A program made the position numbers and the translations under genes. A model generated the notes under the pieces. The model was not told the DNA's origin. It saw only the letters and a list, made by a program, of their open reading frames with translations, and ran no database searches. Positions 40,001-50,768 of a stretch of 64,000 bases of DNA are shown here, piece after piece. Position 1 is the stretch's first letter. Every line of letters begins with the position of its first letter. The stretch is from Calliopum simillimum (lineage: Eukaryota > Arthropoda > Insecta > Diptera > Lauxaniidae): assembly GCA_951812925.1 (NCBI GenBank), contig OX638372.1, positions 40,608,245 to 40,672,244 of the forward strand, given 5' to 3'.

Positions 40001-43000
40001 GGTATGTTCAGAAGTCACTCAAAAATTACAATAAAAATGGGTATGTTCAGAAGTCTCTCATTCATTGTTATTCTTTAAAGTTTTAAATTTTACTTCTATT
40101 TCAAAATTCAACATTTCAAGACATAAAAAATATTTAACTCAAGTATTTTTTTAATAAACCGAGTTCTTACAATCCATTTTCAAAAATTTACATGTTACAA
40201 GAATTTCTTAAACAGTTTGCATTTTGTTATTGAATTATAATTTTAATTTAAGGTCGCTTGTTGAACACTGCTGCAACCACAACAACGCAATCTTCAATTG
40301 ATGACACTGGTCTAAAAGCGGATAACAAAGGGAGTGGCACAGGTTGGTTATTTTTTTCATTGCTTTGCACGTTCTATTACAAAAGCACAAGTTTACAAGT
40401 TCTATTTGCTTAGAAAAGTTTGAATAACCGTATGCAAGTGTATTTCAGAAAACAAAATTGGTCATAGGGTTCAAAAAATTAAACGTTTTAATTATTAAAA
40501 CAATCAATTAAAATTACAAGTTATTGTCACAATTTTCATTTTAATAATACTTAGTTGCAACATCTTGTACAGGGCCCCTACAAAATGTCATGATCTTTAT
40601 TAACCCTTTAATGACCAGGACCAAACGCGCGAAAAATTTCAAAATAAATGTAAAACAAAATTGAAGTAATGGGGGTGAATAAAACTTTCATCCAAGCATA
40701 TAGGGAGCTGGCAAACATATTTGGCTCTAATCGTTAAAGGGTTAAGGAATTACCTATAAAAGCAAGTACATATTTCAACAGGTCAAAACTATATAAAACG
40801 CTATAATGAATATCACATATACATTTTCCCCAAACATGGACAATAGTTATGGGGTTTAAATAGAACGATATATTTTCAACCATTTGGGGTCATTAAAAAT
40901 CATTAATAGAAAAAATATATAACTCCCAAACAAAAACGAAATAACGCTAAAATTATTTTCATAAAAGTATCGATTTCGTTTTTTTTTCGGGCGTAATTTC
41001 GTTTTAATTTTCATTTTATGAAGTAATGCCCAGAAACCAAAAACGGAAAAACACTCAAATTATTTTCATATGAATAAGTTTTGGGCGTTATTTCCAAAAT
41101 GATTATCGCCCAAATTTATATGAAATTAATTTGGGGGTTATTTCGTTTTTGTTTTTTATATTTTCATATTTTTTGGGCGTTATTTCTTTTTTTTATTATT
41201 TGGACTTTATTTCGTTTGTTTTTGGCCTTATATCCTTTTTTTTAAACGAAATATCGCAAAAAAAAAACGACATAACGCCAAAAAAATCGAAATAAAGCTT
41301 AAATTTTGGGCGTTATTTCAAAAAGTATTATCGCCGAAATTTAAATGAAATGATTTGGGCGTTATTTCATTGGTCGTTATTTCCTAACGACATATTTCGG
41401 TATGTAAAATTTTAAAGAGAATTAGTTTTAATAACTAACTTGTCAATGTTATTGAAGGTTTCCAACGAATCTTAGTGAAATATTACTAAATATACTAGTT
41501 ACTTTAGTTTCCCTGACAGTTTTCAATAAATAATGTGATTTAGGTCAGTTTTTTTTTAAATTTATTCAATTAATTCTAATATTTCGAATTCCTCCAGAAT
41601 TCATTATCAAAGACTAAAACAAAAATACGTTATTTAAACAATTTTTAAACAATAACAATTGATAAGGAAATACTCATAAAATATTTAAAAATTTTAAAAC
41701 TAAAGAACAAAACTTCGATATCAAAGGCTGCAACTAACAAAAACACAAGAAAACATTGAACACCAAATAAACTAGAAAAATATTGCTCTTTCAAAAATTG
41801 CACTGTTTTGGTAGCCCTCCAGTTGGTAATAACATAGGATAACATTACTTCGAGATTATGAGATATAGCATCCAACGCAAGCAATCTTTTGAATCAAATC
41901 TTGCCTCGTACATAAGGACAGTTCCTGAAAAAAATGACACTTTTATTTCTTAAGATTTTGATTTACCTGATCATGGTCGAAATATTGCTATTCGTACTAC
42001 TATATAAAGTACAACGTCTGTCTGATTATTTACTTTCAAAGATATGTTATCAGATAAGATTCCAGGATAAATAACAAATTCTGGCACCGGGACAAATAAC
42101 ATCCGCTGGGAAAATGTCTAAGACAGCGATATAAAAAATTAAAATTTTTACACTTTTTGTCGGAGATGGATGAGATTAAGTACATACATTTTTAAAGGGT
42201 ATCGGGTACGGGCCAACGAAGTCGCTTCCGGGGCAACTAGTTATTCTATATGATGTCTAAAAAAATATATAACACTTGGTGAAAACACTTCAAACCATTA
42301 CAAACTGTAACAATGAAGAAAGAATTCGCGAACTGATTTCGTCCACTTAACTGTGAAAACAAGAATCAAAATCAAAAACAAGCAACGAAAAGTACTCTCC
42401 AAAGGGTTATTTTGAATTGCAGAAAGGGCTTACTTATCGTACGAAAAAAGAGCTCAGGTAGAAAACCTGTTTTGGACGCACTGTTGATGAAAAAGGTGAA
42501 GTACCTCTAACTCTACTCTACAAAGCATAAGAAGCAAAATAATCTGAAGACCTAGAAGTTCAAAAAGTACATGACTGTTGCGTAACTGACGATGACACAT
42601 TCGTTAAGGCAGATTTCATACAGCTACCGGAATCCAGAAAGATCGATCATAATGGTGACGAGAAAACGTAAAATAATTGATGTATGTATTCTCCTTTAAC
42701 TCCTAGGAGGAGCATAGGGCCAATATGAAATCTCTCCATTTGTCACGATCCCTTGCGATGACTTTGATCTCTTGCCACGATTTTCCCGATTCTTGGATTT
42801 CCTTTTCCAACGACCTTTTCCAGTTGGTTTTGGGTCTACCACGTCCTCTACTGCCTTGTGGATTCCACTCAAGGGCCTGGCGACAAACTTCGCTGTGTGG
42901 TTTCCGGAGAGTGTGACCAATCCATCCCCATTTGCGCAGCTTGATTGATGGTTACAAAAAAAAAAAACGAAACCAACACAGCAGCTATTCCTCTGAATAC

Positions 43001-44632
43001 TTGTCAGCCAGTAACTTCGAAATGGCATATTTAAACTGCTCACCAAGAATTTTCAAATATTTGTTGAAAAACCAAAAAAAAAAAAAAATAGGAACCGCGT
43101 CGCTACTTCTTTTATCATGATAAACACTATCGAATGCAGCTTTATTGCGGTTTCTGGGGTCTATGAAATCGCCCAGATCCATATTTTTTCGGATCTGGCG
43201 CCTTGTGATTTGTGGTTACTTCCAAAAATTAATGCAATAAATGCAGAAATTGAGAAGCTTCAAAAACACGATTTCAAAAAGACTGTTTTAATAAGTGGAT
43301 CTATGGGCTCACAAAATGCATTGAAAAAATGGCCATTACGAAAGGAAGATAAAAAAGGACGAAGATTGAAAATAAATAACCAAAAATAATTTTCCAATTT
43401 TCCTCTAGCCTACTCAGGCCATATGCGTCTGTGATGCAGTTTTTGTATAGCACGGAGCACAATAAACTCGAACATTTATATTGATTTATGAAAAGCCATC
43501 ATAGACTGGTACAAGAGCACAAATGTTAATTTTGGTCCAACTATTGCAAATTCATAAAACTGCTCAGAGCTCCAACCTTTGTGAGGTATTGGGTTCTACT
43601 GAATTCAGAAGAGTACATAGAAATACTGCAAAAATTTACAAGATTTCAAAAATAAGTGGAGCTGTCGACGAAACAATTATACATAACTCAATGAAGGGTA
43701 AAATATTTTTATAGAAAATAAATATTTGTTAATAGTTTTATGGTTATTTGAATTCATTAATTATAAATAAGAAAAAAACGGGTTGAGTATTTTTTACTGA
43801 TGAAAAATTATGTGTCAATTTTTCCTGGGACAGTTCTTATATACATGATTGGTAGCCAAATAATGTATAAAACAAAAATATTTTACATAAATTTCATTAA
43901 GATCTTTGTATAGAGTTAAGCAAGTGATCCGATTCGAAAACTTAAAGATATAGTTTAACGAAGAAGTTATCCGTTTCCATTAACTGAAATAAATTTCACT
44001 ACTTACTGTTAGTACACTTCAAAAAGGCGTTGTATTTGAATTTTGAAGCTATGGTATCTCATAATCTTGAAGTGTGAACTATTACATTTTGAAACCAGTA
44101 CACTTGCCATTAAGATTAGGTCAAAGGTATAAAACAAAACCAAATATTTGTGTAATTTAATCTTCTCTTTTCCAAAATAGAATAAGTATTTTTTTATACA
44201 ATTCTTAATGAAGTTATAGTTTAAACTACATAGTTTTAAAATTTTATGTTTTTTTAAATAAATTTATTGTAAGATGAATATGTCTCCAAATGATAAGTGA
44301 TTATTTTTTTAAAATTCAGAAACTTTTTTTTTAAGTTTTTTATCAATATTTGTTAATTCGATTAAAAAAAAAGAGAAAAAAATCACTGTTAAATGAATCT
44401 TGCCATTTTTTATATATTTTTAGATTTGCCCAATAATAAGTGGACAGAATGTCAGTTTTGCAAAATGGTTATAACCACAGTAAATCTTTGGAGACATATT
44501 CGTACCCAGCATACGCCACAACCGCCGCGCAAATGTGAACTCTGCAACAAAAACTTCAAGAATAAATACAGCCTACGTGAACATATAAGAATTTCACACG
44601 AACAGAAAATAGCAGTAAAATCAGAAAACTGA
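37082..44632 (+). CDS. BTB/zinc-finger transcription factor, isoform A (464 aa)
   Basis: Probably a DNA-binding nuclear regulator. Exons: 37082-37351, 39111-39690, 39756-40001, 40253-40342, 44424-44632; phases 0, 1, 1, 1 and the frame stays open. Residues 1 to about 120 form a tramtrack-type BTB dimerisation domain: [37 protein letters not shown] (split here as two family blocks), EFMYQGEVNVQQEALQSFL, AELLAVQGL. A glutamine/histidine-rich region follows (exon 2, about 39340-39540), then an acidic patch (FSDDDDN). The last exon has two C2H2 fingers with C-x2-C-x12-H-x4-H spacing (CQFC...HIRTQH; CELC...HIRISH). Intron 1 has a GC donor. An ATG at 37055 is in frame, but the chosen one gives the usual MATTQQ-type start. 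Order of genes suggests the Drosophila CG12236 ortholog, from memory only. Confidence 0.88.
37815..38062. repeat. MITE with GGATTCACTTCGGAATCG arms
   Basis: Left arm (about 37815-37880) and right arm (about 37985-38062) pair over AATCGGATTCACTTCGGAAT and GAAAGCAATCTT. The right arm carries TTTCAGAACATGCCTGAA, missing from the left. Solo arms of the family occur near 34644 and possibly 63090. Lies in the GC-AG intron of the BTB gene. Confidence 0.7.
38330..38765. repeat. Degenerate minisatellite in BTB intron 1
   Basis: About 430 bp made of variants of ATCGGTAAAAGTCC, AAAAGTATCGAAAAA and CATCGAAGAA words in irregular succession, with unit length roughly 35-60 bp. No coding potential. Confidence 0.8.
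40920..41400. repeat. GGGCGTTATTTCG repeat cluster
   Basis: Contains about six variants of GGGCGTTATTTC and several of its complement GAAATAACGCCC in about 480 bp, in the intron before the first zinc-finger exon. Same family as 32275-32470 and 48035-48960. Confidence 0.75.
41940..42250. repeat. Dispersed repeat, copy 1 (Helitron-like edge)
   Basis: Shares with 48125-48575 the left edge ACTACTATATAAA, the middle GCGATATAAAA and TGAGATTAAG(T/A)ACATACATT, and the right edge CGAAGTCGCT(T/C)CCGGG(G)CAACTA. The right edge here runs on to CTAGT, the end sequence typical of insect Helitrons. Assignment to Helitrons is a guess from that end alone. Confidence 0.5.
42255..43840 (+). pseudogene. Tc1/mariner-class element, copy 2, interrupted
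   Basis: Same family as 30595-31705: starts ATATATAACACTTGG, retains GACGATGACACATTCGTTAAGG (start of the catalytic region; one 20-base core shared with copy 1) to about 42650, and resumes near 43405. The gap of about 750 bp holds foreign DNA: a LINE 3' end on the - strand (42690-43045) and a piece of a different mariner (DLAPCDLWLLPK at about 43190-43230). Heavily mutated. Lies in the intron before zinc-finger exon A. Confidence 0.7.
42690..42950 (-). pseudogene. RTE/CFDP2-type LINE, truncated C-terminal end
   Basis: Read on the - strand one frame gives KLRKWGWIGHTLRKP, RQALEWNPQG, RGRGRPKTNWKRSLEKE and DRDKWRDFILALCSS before a stop. The blocks WIGH-LRK, R-ALEWNPQG and RGRPK-TW are typical of the C-terminal tail of RTE-like/'craniofacial development protein 2-like' reverse transcriptases. 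The 5' part is missing; a possible reverse-transcriptase scrap (KAAFDSVYHDK) is at about 43105-43150. Inserted into mariner copy 2. Confidence 0.7.
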
Positions 44633-45455
44633 TTGACGATATTTCATTTGCGACGTGCAGCCGCAAAGGACGCGTTGCAAAGCCGTCAAAGTGATTAATT
44701 AAATGATTCAAATAAAAGGAAATTAATGAGTTGCGCAAATAATTGCAAATAAAAGATTCAAAACGAAAACACGAAATTTGGCGATTCACAAAGTAACTGA
44801 AGAGACAAAAACATTGAAGCCAATTACGTCCAGAATATAGTCAAATACAAAAAAATACTTTACCACAGTTAAATATTGCGGTGAACCATATATATACAGA
44901 TAGTTGCATATATTGAAGGCTACAGCAGTCTAAGCAGCAGATAAGTTTACGTATAATATTATTTCACGAATTTTAAAAAATATTTAATAAGTGTATATTT
45001 TTTAACTATAAACAATAGTGTAGATAATATCACATTAAGCTTAAAATAAAATTTGATTAACAGTACTCTTATGCCACAAATAATTTAAATTAATTATGAG
45101 TATATGTACAAAACTATGAAGAGGGTTTTTCTAAATAAAACCATAATAACGATCGTAGTTTTAAGAAGTGAAAGTAATGTACTAAATATATATGAATTTA
45201 TATAGTAGTTAATATTATAAATCAAGATTTTTCTTTATGTAATTATAAGATGATATAATACCCACATAAATATTTCTTTGTTAATTTGAACAAAGAGTAA
45301 ATAAAAAACATACATGGCAAACATAATACTTAAAAAATTCTTTGAATAAATTTAAAAATATCTGTATTGAAAAAATTTTCACGGATTTTAATTAAAAAAT
45401 GTTCTATTATTTTTTTACAACGAAACACTTTGGATATAGGTACAGGGTGTCCACC

Positions 45456-45774
45456 CCAAGTTAAACCTTTTTTCTCACCAAATTGATCTTTTTTCAATTC
45501 AATTTAAATTTTTTTCAAATCAAAATAAACTTTTTCCAAATCAAAATAAACTTTTTCCAAATCAAATTAAACTTTGCAAAAAAAAAAAAAAAACTCACTT
45601 AAAAAGATATATTTCTGCACATGTACATGTAGACACAATATAAATCTATATATATACCAACTTTCATAATGATTGCTGCCGTAGGTGCGGAGATATACGA
45701 GTTTAATATGATTTCAAATAAAATTATTTTGATTTAAAAAAAGATCAATTTGGTGTAGGAAAGGTTTAACTTGG
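45456..45774. repeat. Small inverted-repeat element between zinc-finger exons
   Basis: Ends CCAAGTTAAACCTTTT and AAAGGTTTAACTTGG. The left half holds a short tandem repeat (AAATCAAAATAAACTTTTTCC type, units near 45520-45580, given here only by its core). Inside lie CAAATTGATC and its complement. No coding content. Confidence 0.75.
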
Positions 45775-45859
45775 AGTTAAAATCCTGTATTTATCTCATT
45801 CAACCAATTTTGTGATTAGGGTAAATTAAACTAAACTCTCTCTCTATTTAATTTTTCAG

Positions 45860-46080
45860 ATGAATCTCTTGTTTGCGAAATTTGTTGTCGCAAACTGCAA
45901 TCCATTTCAGCGTTACGCAGACACACTGCATCAAGACATTCAGAAATAAAGGAGAAACAACATGATTGTCTAATGTGCAATAAAAGTTTTAAAACAAAAT
46001 GGTCACTATCAACGCACAATTCCCGTTTCCATCGTGATGTACGCGTTACGAAAGAATGTATTAAAATGGAATTTTTGTAA
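45860..46080 (+). CDS. Alternative C-terminal zinc-finger exon B of the BTB gene
   Basis: An acceptor (TTTAATTTTTCAG) ends at 45859. The exon begins AT, the same phase and same first codon (GAT after the g from exon 4) as exon A at 44424, so both can follow 40342. It encodes two C2H2 fingers with C-x2-C-x12-H-x4-H spacing (CEICCRKLQSISALRRH...; CLMCNKSFKTKWSLSTH...) and a stop at 46078, giving a 468-aa isoform. Poly(A) signals follow at about 46237 and 46257; exon A has its own at 44711. This is the mutually exclusive 3'-exon design known from lola, tramtrack and similar BTB genes. Confidence 0.85.
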
Positions 46081-46920
46081 TTTTTAATTATTGAAAAGTT
46101 AACATTTTTTTTAACAAGTTTTAATATGGTTTTAAGTTTCGAAGGAATTTTTTTATAAATAAGAGATACAACTTATTATTTAAAATAGATAACTTTCAAA
46201 TAATTAGAGGTTGTCTTTTAAATAAGCACATTTCAAAATAAATATACGATCTTTTTAATAAAAGTCTGCAAGTTTTCAACTTGTAAAGTTTTAAAATAGA
46301 AATGCTACTTTTTTGCTTTATAATTCTATCAGAAGATAGTAAAGTATGTTATGTATATTTTTATGAATTTTTTAACAGACGGAATTTAAACAATAATTTG
46401 ATGGAGAAAATTATACTTACAACATCATGTCCTTTATCTCGGGCAGAAGGCGTAGTGTCAACTTACAGATCTTGCGATGAGCTGCTAAGATAACTTTTGC
46501 ATATGTTACGCCGTCCAACAAAAACATACTTGGCAGTGGTCAAAATTTACTTTTTCTTCCTACCTGATAAGGACAAAATTCTACTGCGAATGACACCAAA
46601 ATCGCGTAAATTTGTTTTGAATTGGCAAAGTTATAGCATTCCGAATACGGCAGTTCAAAAAAGATAATTGATTTTTATGTTCTCAAAACTTTTAAACATT
46701 ATCTGCCGATAAATATATAAACTCCAGCCATTTTAGGGCCTTAGCAGCGATCGCGAGTCGGCAAGATTCGTCAGAAAAACGAAACAAATCGGCAAGATTG
46801 GTAGCACTGAAATCACGCGAATCGACTAAATTGAATACAAAAAAAAAAAACTAGTAAGGGTGTTACCTTTGGCCTGGCCAAACATTAAATACCCTACACT
46901 GCAGTATTGTGCGAATATTG

Positions 46921-47350
46921 CTTATATGGGAGATGCCACACCCTCTTATCCGAATTCACCCAGTTTTTTCTCAGAGTTTGAATTTATTGTCCTTAGTATT
47001 TTAGTGAAATTTAGTTGGATCATCTCAAAAAACTTTCAGTATAGCATTTTGAAACTTTTTCTTAATTGGGAAGTGCCACGCCCACTTGTCCGATTTCACA
47101 CAATTTTTGTTGAGAGCTTTCATTTATTACTCTTAGTGTCTGAGTCAAATTTGGTTTGAATATCTCAAAAAACGCTTTCAGTATAACGTTTTCAAGCTTT
47201 TGCTTATATGAGAGGTGTCACGCCCTCTTGTCCAAATTCGCCCAGTTTTTGTTCAGAGCTTGCGCTTGCCATTCGTAGTATTTATGTGTATTTTGGTTAC
47301 ATTATCGTAAAAAATTCTCCAAAAGTTGCATTTTGAATATATTTTTTGTA
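46921..47350. repeat. Three tandem units of about 141 bp
   Basis: Units start near 46921, 47061 and 47202, each with a GCCACGCCC-type word, then TTGTCC and CAATTTTTGTT-like phrases. The copies are clearly diverged. It is followed by a well-known dispersed insect repeat edge (47455-47620: CAGACAGACGGACATGGC, GATCAAGAATATATATAC, and GAAGGGTATAAAA at the end). Confidence 0.75.
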
Positions 47351-48034
47351 TGGATGGTAGGCGTGTCCTTTGACCGATTTCGCTCATTTTCAATCCCCCG
47401 AGCTAACTTTGACGACGGAGGCTGTTCACCAAAAAATGTATTTCCACACACAGCCAGCCACCCAGCCAGACAGACAGACAGACGGACATGGCTATATCGA
47501 CTCAGGAGGTGACGCTGATCAAGAATATATATACTTTTCTATATCTGCCACGCCTCCTTCTCTGCGTTAAAACGGAAGGACAAAGTGAAAATACCCTTGG
47601 TGAAGGGTATAAAAAAAAATGTAGGGAAACCTAGTGATATGCCGATTTGGATAAATTACTTTAAATTGTGAGACATTATTGCCATTTTAATTTTCTTAAG
47701 TTGGCCGACTCTGCTGATGTGCAGAGTCGGATGCATTTCCATAAGATGGTTCACGAATATTCGATTCGCCAAACGCCAAGGCTACCAATTCAGAATTTGG
47801 AGCTAAAATGTCAATCTTGAAGTTTGAAATATCTAGAATCGAGGCTTACCAAGTCACAAATTCAGAAATAACCAATAGGAAACTGAGGAAATCTTTCATA
47901 TAAGGCACAGAAACAGGGGCTGAACCGATCTCGTTTGCCTATTATATAATGACAATTGAGAATGACCAACTTATTTACACCTTCGAGGTGGACTTTTAAT
48001 ATTTATACATACGTATATATTTTTGCTTATTATA

Positions 48035-48960
48035 AATTTGGGCGATAATCATTTCGAAAATAACGCTTAAAATTTGAACCTAAAACAACGAAATAACGCC
48101 CATTATAAGAACCAAATAACGCCCAAATTATAATACTACTATATAAAATACAAAGTCTGTCTGTGTTTCCATAACTCGAGAACCATTCGTGCGATTTGCA
48201 TGATTTTTTCTTTCCTTTAGATATTTTGCATAGCAAGGTTTTAGGATAAATTTTATTTAGAAATACCCTCGGCTTCTTCCGCCATCTTGGAAAATCTCAT
48301 AGTTCAAAAATCAGTTATTTGATTCGCATAATTTTTTGCTTTCAAAGACATGCTACCAGGTGAGATTCCAGGACAAACTCTAATTTGAAACATCCTCGGC
48401 ATCGCACGGAATATTTAAAAATTCTGGCATCCGCTTTAAAAATGTCCAATCCAGCGATATAAAAGACCTTATGAGTCTGTTTGACAGATATGGGTGAGAT
48501 TAAGAACATACATTTTTAAAGGGTATCGGAAACAGGCGTACGAAGTCGCTCCCGGGCAACTACTATATAAAAATGAGAGAGATTTGAATCAAATTTTCAA
48601 AGTATCTTCGTATTAAAAAAGGCTAGGTTCTGCCCTCTGTACAAGACAAGGTGACGCGACGCACACCGGGCAATGTAAGTTTTCATATGAATTTTGGCGA
48701 TAAACATTTTGGAAATAACGCCCAAAAATTTGAATTTAATTTTGTTTTAAATTGATTTTGTTTTTGGGCGCTATTTGGTTTTTTTTTTCATCTTTAATAT
48801 AAAATAATGCCCAAAATAAAAACGAAATAACGCCCAAATTTTTAACAAAATAAAGCCCAAATTTTGGGCGTTATTTGCAAAAGATTATCGCCCAAATTTA
48901 TATGAAAATAATAACTTTTCGGTCGTTATTTCGTTTTATTTTTTTGGGCGTTATTTCCTA
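48035..48960. repeat. GGGCGTTATTTCG cluster split by a dispersed repeat
   Basis: Two blocks (48035-48130 and about 48700-48960) of GGGCGTTATTTC/GAAATAACGCCC words flank a second copy (48125-48575) of the Helitron-like repeat found at 41940. The two repeat types are also neighbours at 40.9-42.25 kb, so they may travel together. Confidence 0.7.
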
Positions 48961-49299
48961 CCGCCCTTTCCATATTTTTATTTCTTTAACACAGAAATAT
49001 GTATATATGTAAATATATATACCCAAATTAGTTCTATTTACAAAAAATTATCGTATTTTGACAATAACTTTATTTTTTTGTGAAACTATCATTGTCTTAA
49101 TTAAATACTTAAGTCGTTGTTATGTAGCCGATAATGGATATGGCATATTCACAAATTGCTTCATCATTATATTAAAAATCGGCAGAATTTTTACAATTTG
49201 TAATTGTGTCATAACTGTGATCGTCTTTATAACAACCGCCTTAGGATCATAATTAAATGGTATACAAAATATAACTTAGAAATCAACTCTTTAAACAAT

Positions 49300-50768
49300 T
49301 TACAAATCATCCATGCCAGGCAGTGGGAATTTCTTACTATACTCTTCAACTTCACAACGCAGCTCCTGAACTTTTTCTGCAATTTCCTCATTTTTGTGTA
49401 TGGTTTTTTTGAAGTCGTCTAATTTTGGACCAGAAACTTTAATTATTTCTTTACACAGTTTCAGCGCACGATCAATAAACTCCACAACACAGTCAATATT
49501 TTCTTCGACAAAACCTCGAGTAGTCAAAGCTGGCGTACCTAAGCGAATGCCCGAAGGATTCAATGCAGATTTGTCGCCAGGTGCAGTATTTTTATTGCAA
49601 GCGATGGAAACTTCTTCTAGAATGTATTCCGCCTTGGCTCCAGTAAGGCCAACAGTGCGCAAATCAAGAAGTATTAAATGTACATCAGTACCACCGGTAA
49701 CAATTTTATAACCTCTTTCTATCAAACCCTCAGAAAGACGTTGTGCATTTTTTATAACTTGCGTTTGATATTCTTTAAATTCAGGCGATTTCGCTTGCTT
49801 AAATGCTGTGGCGATAGCAGCAACAGTATTATCATGGGGTCCACCTTGCAATGCAGGAAAAACAGAATTGTTGATGCGATCCTCCATGTCATACATTATT
49901 TGTTCACCATTGGGCTTTTCCTTGCGTATTCCTTTGCGGAAGAAAATGACACCAGCACGTGGACCACGTAGTGTTTTGTGTGTAGTTGTTGAGACAACAT
50001 CAGAATAATCAAAAGGTGAAGGTACTAGACCAGCGGCGACCAGACCAGCAATATGTGCCATATCAGAAAACAAATAAGCATTATGTTCGTCGGCAATTTT
50101 TCTAAAACGTGCATAGTCCAAGGTTCGGGAGTAACACGAAATACCGGCAATAATCAATTTAGGCCTAAAGAGCCTAGCGGTGGTCTCCAGTTTATCATAA
50201 TCAATAATTCCTGTCTCAGGATTAACCTTGTATGGCATGCTTTCAAAGTATATAGAAGTAGCCGAAACCCGCTTTTGAGCAGTCATAAATCCATGGGTCA
50301 AATGACCACCATCTGGTAAATCTAAGCCCATGATACGATCATGCGGTTGAAGAAGTGCAGTATAGACAGCAAAATTTGCAGGTGAACCAGAATAAGGCTG
50401 CACATTGACGCCCCAACATTCAGGATCAAGATTAAATGCTTCGAGAGCGCGTTTTTGAGCAAGACGTTCACATTTATCAATAAACTGATTACCGCCATAA
50501 TATCTATAAGAAGAAAATTTGTTCTTAAAGTTATATAATAAAACAAAAATTTTAAATTTACAACTTACCTTTTACCAGGCATACCCTCTGAATACTTATT
50601 ATGTAAACAAGAGGAAAGACACTCTAAGACAGATACTGAGGTGAAGTTCTCACTAGCAATCATTTCCAAGCCAGCTCTTTGACGATTTTTTTCTTGTTGA
50701 ATTATCTCAGTCAATTCAGGATCCATTTCGGATAAGCGAGAATGTAACATTTTCGCGTTTCCAGACAT
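49300..50768 (-). CDS. Shmt: Serine hydroxymethyltransferase, cytosolic form (467 aa)
   Basis: Interconverts serine plus tetrahydrofolate with glycine plus 5,10-methylene-tetrahydrofolate; PLP-dependent, feeding purine, thymidylate and methylation pathways. Exons on the - strand: 50569-50768 (66 codons plus 2 nt) and 49300-50503. The split codon restores R67, followed by YYGGNQFID. The PLP lysine is K243 in [30 protein letters not shown] and the substrate motif [10 protein letters not shown] are intact. The length is normal for the cytosolic enzyme. Start M at 50768 follows an acceptor (CTATTTTAG) with AAA between, so a leader exon must lie upstream. Poly(A) signal AATAAA (minus strand) at 49069-49074. 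Well-kept frame; no oddity. Confidence 0.96.

Noticed and set aside
42696..43046. 116-codon - strand open frame as a host gene
   Set aside because: It is mostly an out-of-frame reading of the LINE tail; the meaningful frame is the RTE-like C-terminal end at 42690-42950.
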